In this document: positions 46,151 to 55,869 of the stretch, piece by piece
Layout of the letters: each line of letters starts with the position of its first letter
How positions within the stretch are numbered: position 1 is the stretch's first letter
NCBI GenBank assembly: GCA_947502975.1
Contig: CANNBV010000008.1
Location: 107,779-171,778, forward strand
DNA length: 64,000 nucleotides
Source: an uncultured Flavobacteriaceae bacterium
GTDB taxonomy: Bacteria > Bacteroidota > Bacteroidia > Flavobacteriales > Flavobacteriaceae
Direction: 5' to 3'
Notes under the pieces: generated by a model
The model's input: the letters and a program-made list of their open reading frames with translations, nothing else
Databases searched by the model: none
Told to the model about the DNA's origin: nothing
Position numbers and translations under genes: made by a program

Positions 46151-46570
46151 TTATGCTTCGTAATCTCTAGCAATTATAAACTTAGTTTTTACTGGTAACT
46201 TTTGAGCTGCTAGGCGTAATGCTTCTTTTGCAACATCTAGAGGCACACCACCAACTTCAAATAAAACACGACCTGGTTTTACAACAGCTGCCCAATATTC
46301 TACAGCACCTTTACCTTTACCCATACGTACTTCAAGAGGCTTTTTTGTGATAGGCTTGTCTGGAAATATTTTAATCCAAAGTTGTCCTTCTCTTTTCATG
46401 TAACGAGTAGCAGCAATACGTGCAGCTTCTATTTGACGCGATGTTAAAAAGTTCGAGTCTAGTGATTTTATACCAAAAGTTCCACTTGAAAGTTGATGCC
46501 CTCTTCCGGCATTACCTTTCATACGTCCTTTTTGCTGTTTACGAAATTTTGTTCTTTTAGGCTGTAACAT
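46151..46570 (-). CDS. rplP: 50S ribosomal protein L16
   Basis: 139 residues. The N-terminus [19 protein letters not shown], central [18 protein letters not shown] and [20 protein letters not shown] are L16 signatures. L16 helps place the A-site tRNA near the peptidyl-transferase centre. It lies 20 bases after rpsC and 9 before rpmC. Confidence 0.98.
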   Translation of the reverse strand: MLQPKRTKFRKQQKGRMKGNAGRGHQLSSGTFGIKSLDSNFLTSRQIEAARIAATRYMKREGQLWIKIFPDKPITKKPLEVRMGKGKGAVEYWAAVVKPGRVLFEVGGVPLDVAKEALRLAAQKLPVKTKFIIARDYEA

Positions 46571-46590
46571 TTTTCTCTTACTTTAAAAAA

Positions 46591-47313
46591 TTACTTTCTA
46601 CGACGAGATTGATTTCTATTATCTCTTCCGCCTCGTCCACCTTTTCCTTTTTGTTTTGATAAACCTACCAAAGGAGAAAGTTCTCTTTTACCATATACTT
46701 CACCTTTCATGATCCATACTTTTACACCTAATCTACCATAAGTAGTATGTGCTTCAACTAAAGCATAATCAATATCGGCTCTAAAAGTTGATAAAGGAAT
46801 ACGTCCTTCTTTGTAGTGTTCAGAACGTGCCATTTCAGCACCATTTAAACGACCACTAATTTGGATTTTTATTCCTTCAGCGTTCATGCGCATTGTAGCA
46901 GCGATAGCCATTTTGATTGCACGACGGTAAGAGATACGGTTCTCTATTTGTCTTGCAATACTTGATGCTACTAAAAATGCATCTAGTTCAGGTCTTTTAA
47001 TCTCAAAGATGTTAATCTGAACTTCTTTTCCTGTAATCTTTTTAAGCTCTTCTTTTAACTTGTCTACCTCTTGACCACCTTTACCGATAATAATACCAGG
47101 TCTAGCAGTAGTGATAGTAACGGTTACAAGTTTAAGAGTTCTTTCTATAATTACTCTACTTACACTAGCTTTAGATAAACGCGCGTGAACGTATTTTCTA
47201 ATCTTATCGTCTTCGGCAAGTTTGTCACCATAATCGTTTCCTCCGTACCAGTTAGATTCCCATCCTCTGATAATTCCTAAGCGATTTCCGATTGGATTTG
47301 TCTTTTGTCCCAT
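46591..47313 (-). CDS. rpsC: 30S ribosomal protein S3
   Basis: 240 residues. The KH type II domain carries [18 protein letters not shown], and the C-terminal domain has [20 protein letters not shown] and [17 protein letters not shown]. The tail is rich in Gly, Arg and Lys ([16 protein letters not shown]). S3 surrounds the mRNA entry with S4 and S5. It lies 9 bases after rplV and 20 before rplP. Confidence 0.98.
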   Translation of the reverse strand: MGQKTNPIGNRLGIIRGWESNWYGGNDYGDKLAEDDKIRKYVHARLSKASVSRVIIERTLKLVTVTITTARPGIIIGKGGQEVDKLKEELKKITGKEVQINIFEIKRPELDAFLVASSIARQIENRISYRRAIKMAIAATMRMNAEGIKIQISGRLNGAEMARSEHYKEGRIPLSTFRADIDYALVEAHTTYGRLGVKVWIMKGEVYGKRELSPLVGLSKQKGKGGRGGRDNRNQSRRRK

Positions 47314-47322
47314 ACTTCTATC

Positions 47323-47730
47323 TTAGCTTTGTGTGTTATTGTTAGCACCAACCACTAATGTTACGTGGTTTGAGCGTTTTCTAATTCTGTGTGCACGACC
47401 TTGAGGTGCTGGACGCAATCTCTTTAACATAGATCCGCTATCTACTTTAATCTCTTTAACAAATAATTCTGCAGATTCAACATCGGCATCCTCATTTTTT
47501 GCTTGCCAGTTAGCGATAGCTGATAATAACAACTTCTCTAAACGACCAGATGCTTCTTTATTGTTAAACTTCAAGATACTAAGCGCTTTATCTACCTTTT
47601 CACCTCTTACTAAATCGGCTACTAAACGCATTTTTCTTGGTGACGTAGGACAGTTATTAAGTTTTGCAAAAGCAACATGCTTTTTTGCTTCCTTAATAGC
47701 GTCTGCCATTTGTTTTTTACGACTTCCCAT
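47323..47730 (-). CDS. rplV: 50S ribosomal protein L22
   Basis: 135 residues. [20 protein letters not shown] and the beta-hairpin region with [20 protein letters not shown] are L22 signatures. The hairpin lines the exit tunnel near the macrolide site. The N-terminal 20 residues are longer than in E. coli L22 (110 residues). It lies 6 bases after rpsS and 9 before rpsC. Confidence 0.98.
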   Translation of the reverse strand: MGSRKKQMADAIKEAKKHVAFAKLNNCPTSPRKMRLVADLVRGEKVDKALSILKFNNKEASGRLEKLLLSAIANWQAKNEDADVESAELFVKEIKVDSGSMLKRLRPAPQGRAHRIRKRSNHVTLVVGANNNTQS

Positions 47731-47736
47731 AGCTTA

Positions 47737-48015
47737 CTACTTTTTACCTTTATTTTTAGCACCTGCATGCCCACGGAATGAACGTGTTGGTGAAAATTCT
47801 CCTAATTTATGACCTACCATGTTTTCAGTTACATAAACTGGTACAAATTGGCGGCCATTATGTACTGCTATAGTTTGTCCAACAAAATCTGGAGTAATCA
47901 TACTTGCTCTTGACCAAGTCTTGATTACTGTCTTCTTATTAGCTTCTACATTTGCAGCTACTTTCTTTTCTAATTTATAATGAACGTAAGGTCCTTTTTT
48001 TAATGATCTTGCCAT
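47737..48015 (-). CDS. rpsS: 30S ribosomal protein S19
   Basis: 92 residues. [39 protein letters not shown] and [20 protein letters not shown] identify S19 in the 30S head. It lies 3 bases after rplB and 6 before rplV. Nothing unusual is seen. Confidence 0.98.
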   Translation of the reverse strand: MARSLKKGPYVHYKLEKKVAANVEANKKTVIKTWSRASMITPDFVGQTIAVHNGRQFVPVYVTENMVGHKLGEFSPTRSFRGHAGAKNKGKK

Positions 48016-48018
48016 GTC

Positions 48019-48846
48019 TTATTTCTTTCTACGTTCTACAATATATTTGTTACTCGCTTTTGTTTTAGAACGGGTCTTATATCCTTTAGCAGGTATACCG
48101 TTTCTAGAACGTGGGTGTCCACCTGAAGCACGACCTTCACCACCACCCATTGGGTGATCAACTGGGTTCATTCTAACAGGGTTAGTACGTGGTCTTCTTC
48201 CTAACCATCTTGTTCTACCAGCTTTACCACCAACCAATAATTGATGATCTGAGTTAGAAATCACACCGATTGTTGCCATACAGTTTGCAAGAATTAATCT
48301 TGTTTCACCAGAAGGTAGTTTTACAGTTGCAAATTTACCGTCTCTTGCCATCAACTGAGCAAATGCTCCTGCACTACGTGCCATAACAGCACCTTGACCA
48401 GGACGTAACTCAATACAAGAAATAATTGTACCTAATGGAATTTCACTTAAAGGCATTGCATTTCCAATTTCTGGACCAACACCAGATACACCAGACACTA
48501 CATTTTGCCCAACCTGTAAACCATTTTGAGCTATAATGTAACGCTTCTCACCATCTTGATAATTCAATAAAGCGATAAAGGCTGTTCTGTTTGGATCGTA
48601 CTCGATAGTTTTAACCTCAGCTGGAATTCCTGCTTTGTCTCTTTTAAAATCGATAATACGATACTTCTTTTTATGACCTCCACCAATATAGCGCATGGTC
48701 ATTTTTCCTTGACTGTTTCTACCACCAGACCTTTTTTTCGGAGCTAATAAACTTTTCTCCGGCTTATCAGTAGTTATGGCGTCATACCCATTTACTACTC
48801 TAAAACGCTGTCCTGGTGTGATTGGTTTTAATTTTCTTACTGACAT
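48019..48846 (-). CDS. rplB: 50S ribosomal protein L2
   Basis: 275 residues. The OB and SH3-like domains are followed by the conserved [19 protein letters not shown] with the functionally important His. [20 protein letters not shown] is the basic C-terminus. L2 is needed for subunit joining and peptidyl transfer. It lies 5 bases after rplW and 3 before rpsS. Confidence 0.99.
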   Translation of the reverse strand: MSVRKLKPITPGQRFRVVNGYDAITTDKPEKSLLAPKKRSGGRNSQGKMTMRYIGGGHKKKYRIIDFKRDKAGIPAEVKTIEYDPNRTAFIALLNYQDGEKRYIIAQNGLQVGQNVVSGVSGVGPEIGNAMPLSEIPLGTIISCIELRPGQGAVMARSAGAFAQLMARDGKFATVKLPSGETRLILANCMATIGVISNSDHQLLVGGKAGRTRWLGRRPRTNPVRMNPVDHPMGGGEGRASGGHPRSRNGIPAKGYKTRSKTKASNKYIVERRKK

Positions 48847-48851
48847 TCTAA

Positions 48852-49142
48852 TTACATATTAGCATATAAATCAATCATCTCACCTTCCGCCAGTTGTACA
48901 ACAGCCTTTTTAACGGCATTTGTTTTACCATGTTGAATACCAGTTTTTGTATACTTGGTACTACGATCTGGACGGACATTTATAGTACGAACTTTTTCAA
49001 CAGAAACACCATAAGCAGCTTCAACCGCTTTTTTGATTTCTACCTTGTTCGCCTTAGTGTTCACTGCGAACCAATAGCAGTTTTTTAACTCGCTATCTGC
49101 TGTCGCTTTTTCTGTGATTATAGGTTTAATTAAGATACTCAT
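48852..49142 (-). CDS. rplW: 50S ribosomal protein L23
   Basis: 96 residues. [40 protein letters not shown] and [14 protein letters not shown] identify L23, the trigger-factor and SRP docking protein at the tunnel exit. It lies 7 bases after rplD and 5 before rplB. Confidence 0.98.
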   Translation of the reverse strand: MSILIKPIITEKATADSELKNCYWFAVNTKANKVEIKKAVEAAYGVSVEKVRTINVRPDRSTKYTKTGIQHGKTNAVKKAVVQLAEGEMIDLYANM

Positions 49143-49149
49143 CTGTTTC

Positions 49150-49779
49150 TTATTTACTTAAGTTTGTTTTAATTCCTTCTAAAGCACCTTCTAAAAGCAC
49201 TACTTGATTTGCATTTAAAATCTTGTAAGTGCTTAATTCTGAAGACGTTATAACTTCAGAACCTTTTAAATTGCGCGATGACAAATATACGTTATTATTT
49301 GACCCACCCAACACAAACAAAGATTTTTTGTTTTCAAGGTCTAATGCCTTTAAAACTGCTGTGAAGTTTTTCGTTTTTGGAGCGTCAAAACTAAAGTCCT
49401 CTAAAACTGTAATTGACTTCTCTCCTGCTTTGATACTTAGGGCAGACTTACGCGCTAAACGCTTTAAGTTTTTATTAAGTTTGAAACTGTAATTTCTAGG
49501 TCTTGGACCGAACATACGACCACCACCTTTAAATACACCAGACTTAATACTACCTGCTCTTGCTGTACCAGTTCCTTTTTGCTTTTTAATCTTACGTGTA
49601 GATCCAGTAATCTCTCCTCTTTCCTTAGATTTGTGAGTACCTTGTCTTTGATTTGCTAAATATTGTTTAACATCCAAATACACTGCATGATTATTAGGCT
49701 CAATAGCAAACACATCTTTAGAAAGGTCTGCCTTTCTACCTGTGTCTTTTCCGTTTATATCTAAAACTGCTACTTTCAT
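49150..49779 (-). CDS. rplD: 50S ribosomal protein L4
   Basis: 209 residues from [19 protein letters not shown] (ATG 49779). A start at 49824 would add 15 residues unlike L4 and overlap rplC by 46 bases. The extended loop has [20 protein letters not shown] and [19 protein letters not shown], which reaches the exit tunnel. In E. coli L4 represses the S10 operon through a leader attenuator; a candidate attenuator here lies upstream of rplC. The ATG shares one base with the rplC stop (TAATG). Confidence 0.98.
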   Translation of the reverse strand: MKVAVLDINGKDTGRKADLSKDVFAIEPNNHAVYLDVKQYLANQRQGTHKSKERGEITGSTRKIKKQKGTGTARAGSIKSGVFKGGGRMFGPRPRNYSFKLNKNLKRLARKSALSIKAGEKSITVLEDFSFDAPKTKNFTAVLKALDLENKKSLFVLGGSNNNVYLSSRNLKGSEVITSSELSTYKILNANQVVLLEGALEGIKTNLSK

Positions 49780-50396
49780 TACTTCTGAATTGTTACATAA
49801 GCGTTTTTGTGTCCAGGTACACAACCTTTAACAACAAGTAGATTCTTTTCAGCAACTACTTTTAAAACTCTTAAATTTTGAACTTTCACTTTTTCACCAC
49901 CCATTCTTCCGGCCATTTTCATGCCCTTGAACACACGTGCAGGATAAGATGCAGCTCCAATAGAACCTGGCGCTCTTAAACGGTTATGTTGACCGTGAGT
50001 AGCTTGACCTACACCACCGAAACCATGACGTTTTACAACACCTTGAAATCCTTTACCTTTAGATGTTCCTGCTACATCAACAAATTCACCTTCAGCGAAA
50101 TGTTCAACAGTGATTGCATCTCCTAATTTGTACTCCTCATCAAAACCTTTGAATTCAACGACTTTGCGTTTTACAGAAGTACCCGCTTTTTTAGCATGAC
50201 CTAAGTCTGCTTTAGTAGCGCTTTTTTCTGTCGCGTCATCGAAACCAAGTTGGATAGCTTCATAACCATCAACTTCTTCGGTTCTGACTTGGGTAACGAT
50301 ACATGGTCCAGCTTCGATTACAGTACAAGGAATGTTCTTCCCGTTTTCATCAAAGATGCTGGTCATACCGATTTTTTTTCCAATTAACCCAGACAT
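49779..50396 (-). CDS. rplC: 50S ribosomal protein L3
   Basis: 205 residues. [39 protein letters not shown] and [20 protein letters not shown] are the L3 signature, including the Gln of the HGQ-type block that is methylated in some bacteria. It starts 23S assembly and reaches the peptidyl-transferase centre. It follows rpsJ by 166 bases, the largest gap inside the S10 part, which holds stacked hairpins. No promoter consensus was seen in that gap. Confidence 0.98.
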   Translation of the reverse strand: MSGLIGKKIGMTSIFDENGKNIPCTVIEAGPCIVTQVRTEEVDGYEAIQLGFDDATEKSATKADLGHAKKAGTSVKRKVVEFKGFDEEYKLGDAITVEHFAEGEFVDVAGTSKGKGFQGVVKRHGFGGVGQATHGQHNRLRAPGSIGAASYPARVFKGMKMAGRMGGEKVKVQNLRVLKVVAEKNLLVVKGCVPGHKNAYVTIQK

Positions 50397-50425
50397 ATTT
50401 ATTATTTATTAATTATTACTATTTC

Positions 50426-50557
50426 GTTGAAACTTATTTCAACATTCTTATTTAAAAAATTTCAGGGACAAAATACCTTTCGTCCCTGAAATGTATTTAT
50501 CCGCTTTTCCCGCGACCGCATCGGTGGGACATGTCTTTCGGTAACTAAATACCGAAA
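50426..50557 (-). promoter_or_regulatory. Structured rpsJ-rplC intercistronic leader, candidate attenuator
   Basis: In transcription order: hairpin TTTCGGTA/TACCGAAA (50557-50536); a GC-rich ACCG/CGGT element around 50512-50524; an 11-base perfect stem ATTTCAGGGAC/GTCCCTGAAAT (50492-50482 with 50469-50459) followed by a T-run, which looks like an intrinsic terminator; and GTTGAAA/TTTCAAC (50443-50426). TGTCCC occurs both upstream (50531-50526) and in the terminator 3' arm (50470-50465), so a competing pairing with the 5' arm is possible. Confidence 0.65.
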
Positions 50558-50562
50558 TATAC

Positions 50563-50868
50563 TTAAACTTTAATCTCTACTTCAACACCACTTGGTAATT
50601 CAAGCTTCATCAATGCATCAATAGTTTTTGATGAAGAAGAGTAAATATCCAATAATCTTTTATAAGAAGATAATTGAAACTGCTCTCTTGATTTCTTGTT
50701 TACGTGTGGAGAACGTAATACAGTGAAAATTTTCTTGTGCGTTGGTAATGGAATTGGTCCAGTTACTACAGCTCCAGTGCTTTTTACTGTTTTTACAATC
50801 TTATCAGCAGATTTATCTACTAAATTGTGATCGTAAGACTTAAGTTTTATTCTGATTTTTTGACTCAT
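50563..50868 (-). CDS. rpsJ: 30S ribosomal protein S10
   Basis: 101 residues. [40 protein letters not shown] and [20 protein letters not shown] identify S10. It sits in the 30S head and also serves as NusE in antitermination complexes. It follows fusA by 11 bases without an intervening tuf gene, so it belongs to the str transcript. It is followed by the structured gap before rplC. Confidence 0.98.
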   Translation of the reverse strand: MSQKIRIKLKSYDHNLVDKSADKIVKTVKSTGAVVTGPIPLPTHKKIFTVLRSPHVNKKSREQFQLSSYKRLLDIYSSSSKTIDALMKLELPSGVEVEIKV

Positions 50869-50879
50869 TTTCTTAAATT

Positions 50880-53006
50880 TTAAGCTTCAACGCCTTTAGC
50901 TGCTTTGATTACTTCTTCAGATATGTTAGAAGGAGTTTCAGCATAGTGTGAAAATTCCATTGTTGATGTAGCACGACCTGATGATAATGTTCTTAATGTA
51001 GTTACATATCCAAACATCTCAGATAATGGCACAGTAGCTTTTACAGTTTTTGCACCAGCTCTATCCCCCATGTCACTTACTTGTCCTCTTCTTCTATTTA
51101 AATCTCCTACAATGTCACCCATGTTTTCTTCAGGAGTAATTACCTCAAGTTTCATGATAGGTTCCATTATTACAGCTTTAGCAGCTTTTGCAGAATTTTT
51201 AAATCCAAGTTTTGCAGCCAATTCGAAAGATAACTGATCCGAATCCACATCATGGTAAGATCCATCAGTCAAAGTAACTTTCATCGAGTCAACTTCATAT
51301 CCTGCTAATGGTCCATTAACCATTGCCATTTTAAATCCTTTTTCAATTGATGGGATAAATTCTTTAGGAACATTACCACCTTTAATTTGAGATTCAAACT
51401 GAAGTCCCACAGTACCTTCATCAGCTGGCTCAAGTGTAAATACAATATCTGCAAATTTACCACGTCCACCAGATTGCTTTTTATAAACTTCTCTGTGTTC
51501 TGCACGTTGTGTAATTGCTTCTTTATACTCTACTTGAGGTTGACCTTGATTAACCTCAACTTTGAATTCACGCTTTAAACGGTCAACAATAATATCTAAG
51601 TGAAGCTCACCCATTCCAGAAATAATAGTCTGTCCTGAAGCTTCATCAGTTCTAGCTGTAAATGTTGGATCTTCTTCCGATAATTTAGCTAAAGCCATAC
51701 CTAATTTATCAACATCAGCCTTAGTTTTAGGTTCTACAGCTATACCGATTACTGGGTCTGGAAAATCCATAGATTCTAAAACGATAGGGTTTTTTTCATC
51801 AGACATAGTATCACCAGTCTTGATATCTTTAAATCCTACAGCAGCACCTATATCTCCAGCTTCAATAAAATCAATTGCATTTTGCTTATTAGAGTGCATT
51901 TGGTAAATACGAGAGATACGCTCTTTCTTACCTGAACGGTTGTTCAAAATATAAGAACCTGCATCTAAACGACCTGAATACGCTCTAAAAAATGCTAAAC
52001 GACCAACAAAAGGATCTGTAGCAATTTTAAAAGCTAAAGCCGAAAATGGGTCTTTTGCATCTGGCTTACGTACAGCTTCTTCTCCAGTATCTGGGTTCGT
52101 TCCTACAATATTATCTCTATCGGTTGGAGACGGTAAGTAACGACAAACAGCATCTAATAAAAACTGTACACCTTTATTTTTGAAAGCAGAACCACAAATC
52201 ATTGGAATGATAGCCATATCCATTACAGCAGCTCTAAGTGCAGCATGCACTTCTTCTTCTGTAATAGAATCTTCATCTTCCATGAATTTCTCTAAAAGGT
52301 TTTCATCATAAGTTGCTACCTCTTCGATTAATAAAGCTCTATATTTTTTTGCTTCTTCTTTTAAATCTTCTGGAATATCAATAACATCAAAAGTCGCCCC
52401 TTGAGTTTCATCATGCCATACAATAGCACGATTTTTTACTAAATCGATAATCCCTTTAAAGTCTGCCTCATCACCAATGTTTAATACGATTGGCACCGCA
52501 TTAGACTTTAACATATCTTTTACTTGTTGACAAACACCTAAAAAGTTAGATCCTTGACGGTCCATTTTATTTACAAAGCCAATTCTTGGAACTTTGTAGT
52601 TATCAGCAAGTCTCCAGTTAGTTTCAGATTGAGGTTCAACACCATCAACTGCACTAAATAAGAATACTAACCCGTCAAGTACACGTAACGAACGGTTTAC
52701 TTCAACCGTAAAATCTACGTGACCAGGAGTGTCAATTATATTAAAGTGGTATCCTTTAGTTTCAGAAGTTGGCTGTCCGTTTTCAATTGGAAACTTCCAT
52801 TCACAAGTTGTAGCAGCAGAAGTAATTGTAATACCTCTTTCTTGCTCTTGCTCCATCCAGTCCATTGTTGCAGCACCATCGTGTACTTCACCAATTTTAT
52901 GAGAAACACCTGTATAATAAAGAATACGTTCTGTAGTTGTAGTTTTTCCTGCATCAATATGCGCAGCAATACCTATATTTCTTGTATATTTTAAATCTCT
53001 TGCCAT
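50880..53006 (-). CDS. fusA: Translation elongation factor G
   Basis: 708 residues, five domains. The GTPase domain has G1 [19 protein letters not shown], switch [21 protein letters not shown]3 DTPGHVDFT and G4 NKMDR. Domain IV has [15 protein letters not shown] and domain V ends with [20 protein letters not shown]. It moves tRNA and mRNA during translocation and helps recycling. It lies 3 bases after rpsG and 11 before rpsJ. Length and motifs match true EF-G rather than the RF-3 or Tet(M) families. Confidence 0.98.
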   Translation of the reverse strand: MARDLKYTRNIGIAAHIDAGKTTTTERILYYTGVSHKIGEVHDGAATMDWMEQEQERGITITSAATTCEWKFPIENGQPTSETKGYHFNIIDTPGHVDFTVEVNRSLRVLDGLVFLFSAVDGVEPQSETNWRLADNYKVPRIGFVNKMDRQGSNFLGVCQQVKDMLKSNAVPIVLNIGDEADFKGIIDLVKNRAIVWHDETQGATFDVIDIPEDLKEEAKKYRALLIEEVATYDENLLEKFMEDEDSITEEEVHAALRAAVMDMAIIPMICGSAFKNKGVQFLLDAVCRYLPSPTDRDNIVGTNPDTGEEAVRKPDAKDPFSALAFKIATDPFVGRLAFFRAYSGRLDAGSYILNNRSGKKERISRIYQMHSNKQNAIDFIEAGDIGAAVGFKDIKTGDTMSDEKNPIVLESMDFPDPVIGIAVEPKTKADVDKLGMALAKLSEEDPTFTARTDEASGQTIISGMGELHLDIIVDRLKREFKVEVNQGQPQVEYKEAITQRAEHREVYKKQSGGRGKFADIVFTLEPADEGTVGLQFESQIKGGNVPKEFIPSIEKGFKMAMVNGPLAGYEVDSMKVTLTDGSYHDVDSDQLSFELAAKLGFKNSAKAAKAVIMEPIMKLEVITPEENMGDIVGDLNRRRGQVSDMGDRAGAKTVKATVPLSEMFGYVTTLRTLSSGRATSTMEFSHYAETPSNISEEVIKAAKGVEA

Positions 53007-53009
53007 GTC

Positions 53010-53486
53010 TTAGAATCTAAAGTGAGAGAATGCTTTATTTGCTTCTGCCATTTTATGCGTATCAACTCTTTTCTTAACCGCCGCACCTTCTTCTTTAGCT
53101 GCTGCTAAGATTTCAGAAGCTAAGCGCTGTGCCATAGATTTTTCATTACGCTTTCTAGCATAACCAATTAACCACTTCATGGCTGTAGAAATTTTTCTAT
53201 CTGGACGAATTTGCATTGGGATTTGAAATGTAGCACCACCAACACGACGACTACGTACTTCTACGTGAGGCATTACATTTGACAACGCATCTTTCCAAAT
53301 CTCTAAAGCTGATTTTTCCTCGTCAGTTTTCTTAGCATCTACAATATCAATTGCATCGTAAAATACTTTGAATGCCACAGACTTCTTACCATCCCACATC
53401 ATGTTGTTTACAAAACGTGTTACCAACTGATCGTTAAATCTTGGATCTGGTAAAAGTGGCCTTTTTTTCGCTGCTCTTTTTCTCAT
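53010..53486 (-). CDS. rpsG: 30S ribosomal protein S7
   Basis: 158 residues. [39 protein letters not shown] and [19 protein letters not shown] identify S7, which starts assembly of the 30S head and touches the E site. It lies 20 bases after rpsL and 3 before fusA. In E. coli S7 represses the str operon; no such leader is seen here. Confidence 0.98.
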   Translation of the reverse strand: MRKRAAKKRPLLPDPRFNDQLVTRFVNNMMWDGKKSVAFKVFYDAIDIVDAKKTDEEKSALEIWKDALSNVMPHVEVRSRRVGGATFQIPMQIRPDRKISTAMKWLIGYARKRNEKSMAQRLASEILAAAKEEGAAVKKRVDTHKMAEANKAFSHFRF

Positions 53487-53506
53487 GTCTTCTTCTTAAA
53501 GTTTAA

Positions 53507-53881
53507 TTACTTTTTAGGGCGTTTAGCACCATACTTAGATCTACGTTGGGTTCTTCCAGCAACACCTGCTGTATCTAAAGCTCCACGAACAACGTGATAT
53601 CTAACACCTGGTAAATCTTTTACCCTTCCACCTCTAACCAATACTATCGAGTGCTCTTGTAGATTATGTCCTTCACCGCCAATGTATGCATTAACCTCGT
53701 TACCGTTTGTTAAACGCACCCTTGCAACCTTTCTCATCGCTGAGTTAGGCTTTTTAGGAGTAGTTGTGTAAACACGAGTACATACACCACGTCTTTGCGG
53801 ACAAGAATCTAAAGCAGCCGATTTACTCTTCTTGGTTATTTTGGCTCTTCCTTTTCTTACTAATTGTGAAATTGTTGGCAT
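53507..53881 (-). CDS. rpsL: 30S ribosomal protein S12
   Basis: 124 residues. [39 protein letters not shown] and [20 protein letters not shown] identify S12. The lysines known to confer streptomycin resistance when mutated (Lys43 and Lys88 in E. coli) are both Lys here (KKPNSA and RVKDLPG), so the sequence looks drug-sensitive. It is the first gene of the str-S10-spc run, with a clear promoter 44 bases upstream. Confidence 0.98.
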   Translation of the reverse strand: MPTISQLVRKGRAKITKKSKSAALDSCPQRRGVCTRVYTTTPKKPNSAMRKVARVRLTNGNEVNAYIGGEGHNLQEHSIVLVRGGRVKDLPGVRYHVVRGALDTAGVAGRTQRRSKYGAKRPKK

Positions 53882-53906
53882 ATATTTCTATATAAAATTT
53901 TATTAA

Positions 53907-53920
53907 CCTCTATTTAGAGG
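53907..53920 (-). promoter_or_regulatory. Small stem-loop in the rpsL leader
   Basis: CCTCTATTTAGAGG is a perfect inverted repeat of six base pairs with a two-base centre. It lies just downstream of the rpsL transcription start. Confidence 0.4.
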
Positions 53921-53924
53921 CGTG

Positions 53925-53955
53925 CAAAGGTAGAAATTAAAATTAATTATTCAAA
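53925..53955 (-). promoter_or_regulatory. Promoter of the rpsL-led ribosomal operon
   Basis: On the minus strand TTTG (53955-53952), a 19-base spacer and TACCTTTG (53932-53925), a full match to the Bacteroidota consensus TTTG-N19-TAnnTTTG. The start would be near 53918, about 37 bases before the rpsL ATG. Confidence 0.8.
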
Positions 53956-54058
53956 CCCTAATACATTAATTTTCAGAAGAATTTAAAATTATATTTTTTA
54001 GACATATTAAAAGTGTTCTTTTTCCGTTAGATTTACACTTAAATCCAGCAAAAGAAAC

Positions 54059-55753
54059 GTGCAGAAATATTATTTTCTTGTCCTTATTATATATACTCTT
54101 TTTTCTTCAGAAGTTACTGGTCAAAATTTACAGCTGAACGTATCTGGTAAAACTTCTATCGAAACTGATGTAATTGACTCTTTAGGATATTCAAATTCAC
54201 ATAAAAATTTCATTTCAATGGAATCTGAAATTGATTCTCTTAGAAGCCGTTTGAATCGCATTGGCTTTATCGAAAATAAATTAATAGAGTTCAAAAAAAA
54301 GAATGATTCTGTATTCGATGCTAAACTACATTTAAAACAAAAATTCAATACCATATACATATACCATAAAAATTCAAGTGTAAACCTTCAACTTTTAAAT
54401 ACATTTTCTGAAGAAGTCACTGAAGATTATTTTGTAATTAATATAACCAATACAGAAACAGCTCTCAATATTTTAAATTCTGAATTAGCTAACCAAGGCA
54501 ATCCTTTTTTAAGATTAAAACTATCAAACATTACAAAGAAAGATAGCACTAATTTAAAAGCTGATTTGATAATTATTTCAAAAGAAAAAAAGAGAACCAT
54601 TGATGCCATAAACATTATAGGATATGATAAATTTCCGAAATCATATTTAAAACATTATCTGAAACTAAAACCATCTCAGCTTTTTAATTTAGGAACTATA
54701 GAAAAAAAGACCGAACAACTAAATAATCTAAGATTTGCTAATCAAGTAAAATCTCCTGAAGTACTATTTCAAAAAGACTCTACATCCTTGTATATATATG
54801 TAGAAAAATCTAAGAGCAATACCTTTGATGGATTTTTAGGTTTTGGCACCAACGATGAAACAAACAAACTGGAGTTTGATGGTTTTCTTAATTTGAAATT
54901 AATTAACAATCTGAATTATGGAGAAACATTCAGTTTACTCTACAAAAGCGATGAAATTGATCAAGACACATTTGATGCCAGCTTAGAGCTTCCATTTTTA
55001 TTCAATACCCCTATTGGAATTGATTTAAATTTGAGGATTTTTAAAAAAGATTCCTCATTTACAACCATAGATCAAAAGGCAAGGATTAATTATCAAATTA
55101 ATCCTTTACACAAAATCTCATTGGGACTATCAAGTATAGAATCGAATAACTTAAGATCTGAAAATACTATAACATCCCTTCAAGATTATAATTCTAGTTT
55201 CTTTACAATGTCTTATCAATATTTAAAGCCACAATTTTACGACCTTCTATTTCCAATAAAATCGAACTTTTATTTGGATACCAATTTTGGAAACAGAACA
55301 TCTTCAGAAACCAAAACTAAGCAATCTCTAATCACCTTGAAAGCATTCAACAGTTTCAAACTGAATAGAAAAAACACTATTTTTCTAAATGTAGATGCTG
55401 CAAATCTTATTTCTGATAATTATTTTGAAAATGAATTACTTCGCTTTGGAGGCATTAATTCTATACGTGGCTTTGAAGAAAACAGCTTATTCGCATCTCT
55501 ATTTGGAGTTATAAACACAGAATACAGATATCGTTTGAGCAATTCCATTTACGTACACTCTATTACTGATGTAGCATATTTTGAAAATAAGATTTCAAAT
55601 ATTAAAGAAAAACTCTTTGGTTTTGGTTTTGGTTTTGGAATACTTACAAATTCAGGATTACTAAAATTTAATTATGCTAACGGTAAAAATGAAAATCAAA
55701 AATTTAAGTTATCAAATTCTAAGATTCACATAAGTTTGGTAGCAAATTTTTAG
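54059..55753 (+). CDS. Omp85-superfamily outer-membrane protein (BamA/TamA-like)
   Basis: 564 residues from a GTG start. A signal peptide ends near VTGQ at residue 22. A helix-prone part with KNDSVFDAK follows. Residues about 178-255 look like a POTRA domain (RTIDAINIIGYDKF, KLKPSQLFNLG). The rest forms an outer-membrane barrel, with the Omp85 loop motif RGF in GGINSIRGFEENSLF and a C-terminal aromatic residue (SLVANF). Related proteins insert or secrete barrels. Only one POTRA is visible, fewer than BamA. It is divergent from rpsL and has no partner gene nearby. Confidence 0.75.
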   Translation: MQKYYFLVLIIYTLFSSEVTGQNLQLNVSGKTSIETDVIDSLGYSNSHKNFISMESEIDSLRSRLNRIGFIENKLIEFKKKNDSVFDAKLHLKQKFNTIYIYHKNSSVNLQLLNTFSEEVTEDYFVINITNTETALNILNSELANQGNPFLRLKLSNITKKDSTNLKADLIIISKEKKRTIDAINIIGYDKFPKSYLKHYLKLKPSQLFNLGTIEKKTEQLNNLRFANQVKSPEVLFQKDSTSLYIYVEKSKSNTFDGFLGFGTNDETNKLEFDGFLNLKLINNLNYGETFSLLYKSDEIDQDTFDASLELPFLFNTPIGIDLNLRIFKKDSSFTTIDQKARINYQINPLHKISLGLSSIESNNLRSENTITSLQDYNSSFFTMSYQYLKPQFYDLLFPIKSNFYLDTNFGNRTSSETKTKQSLITLKAFNSFKLNRKNTIFLNVDAANLISDNYFENELLRFGGINSIRGFEENSLFASLFGVINTEYRYRLSNSIYVHSITDVAYFENKISNIKEKLFGFGFGFGILTNSGLLKFNYANGKNENQKFKLSNSKIHISLVANF

Positions 55754-55811
55754 AAAATATTACATTATTCTTAGTTTTTAAAACTAAACGTTAAATTTTA
55801 ACTACAATTTA

Positions 55812-55842
55812 TTGTTTTATTAACTTTTTATTTAGATTTTTG
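55812..55842 (+). promoter_or_regulatory. Promoter upstream of the first susC
   Basis: TTG (55812-55814), a 20-base spacer and GATTTTTG (55835-55842), one base off TATTTTTG. The same spacing and -7 sequence recur upstream of the second susC, which supports it. Confidence 0.6.
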
Positions 55843-55869
55843 AAACTGACTAATTCAAAAAACTATAAT

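Noticed and set aside
49780..49824. Longer L4 start within rplC
   Set aside because: The extra 15 residues are unlike L4, and the ATG at 49779 is coupled to the rplC stop.
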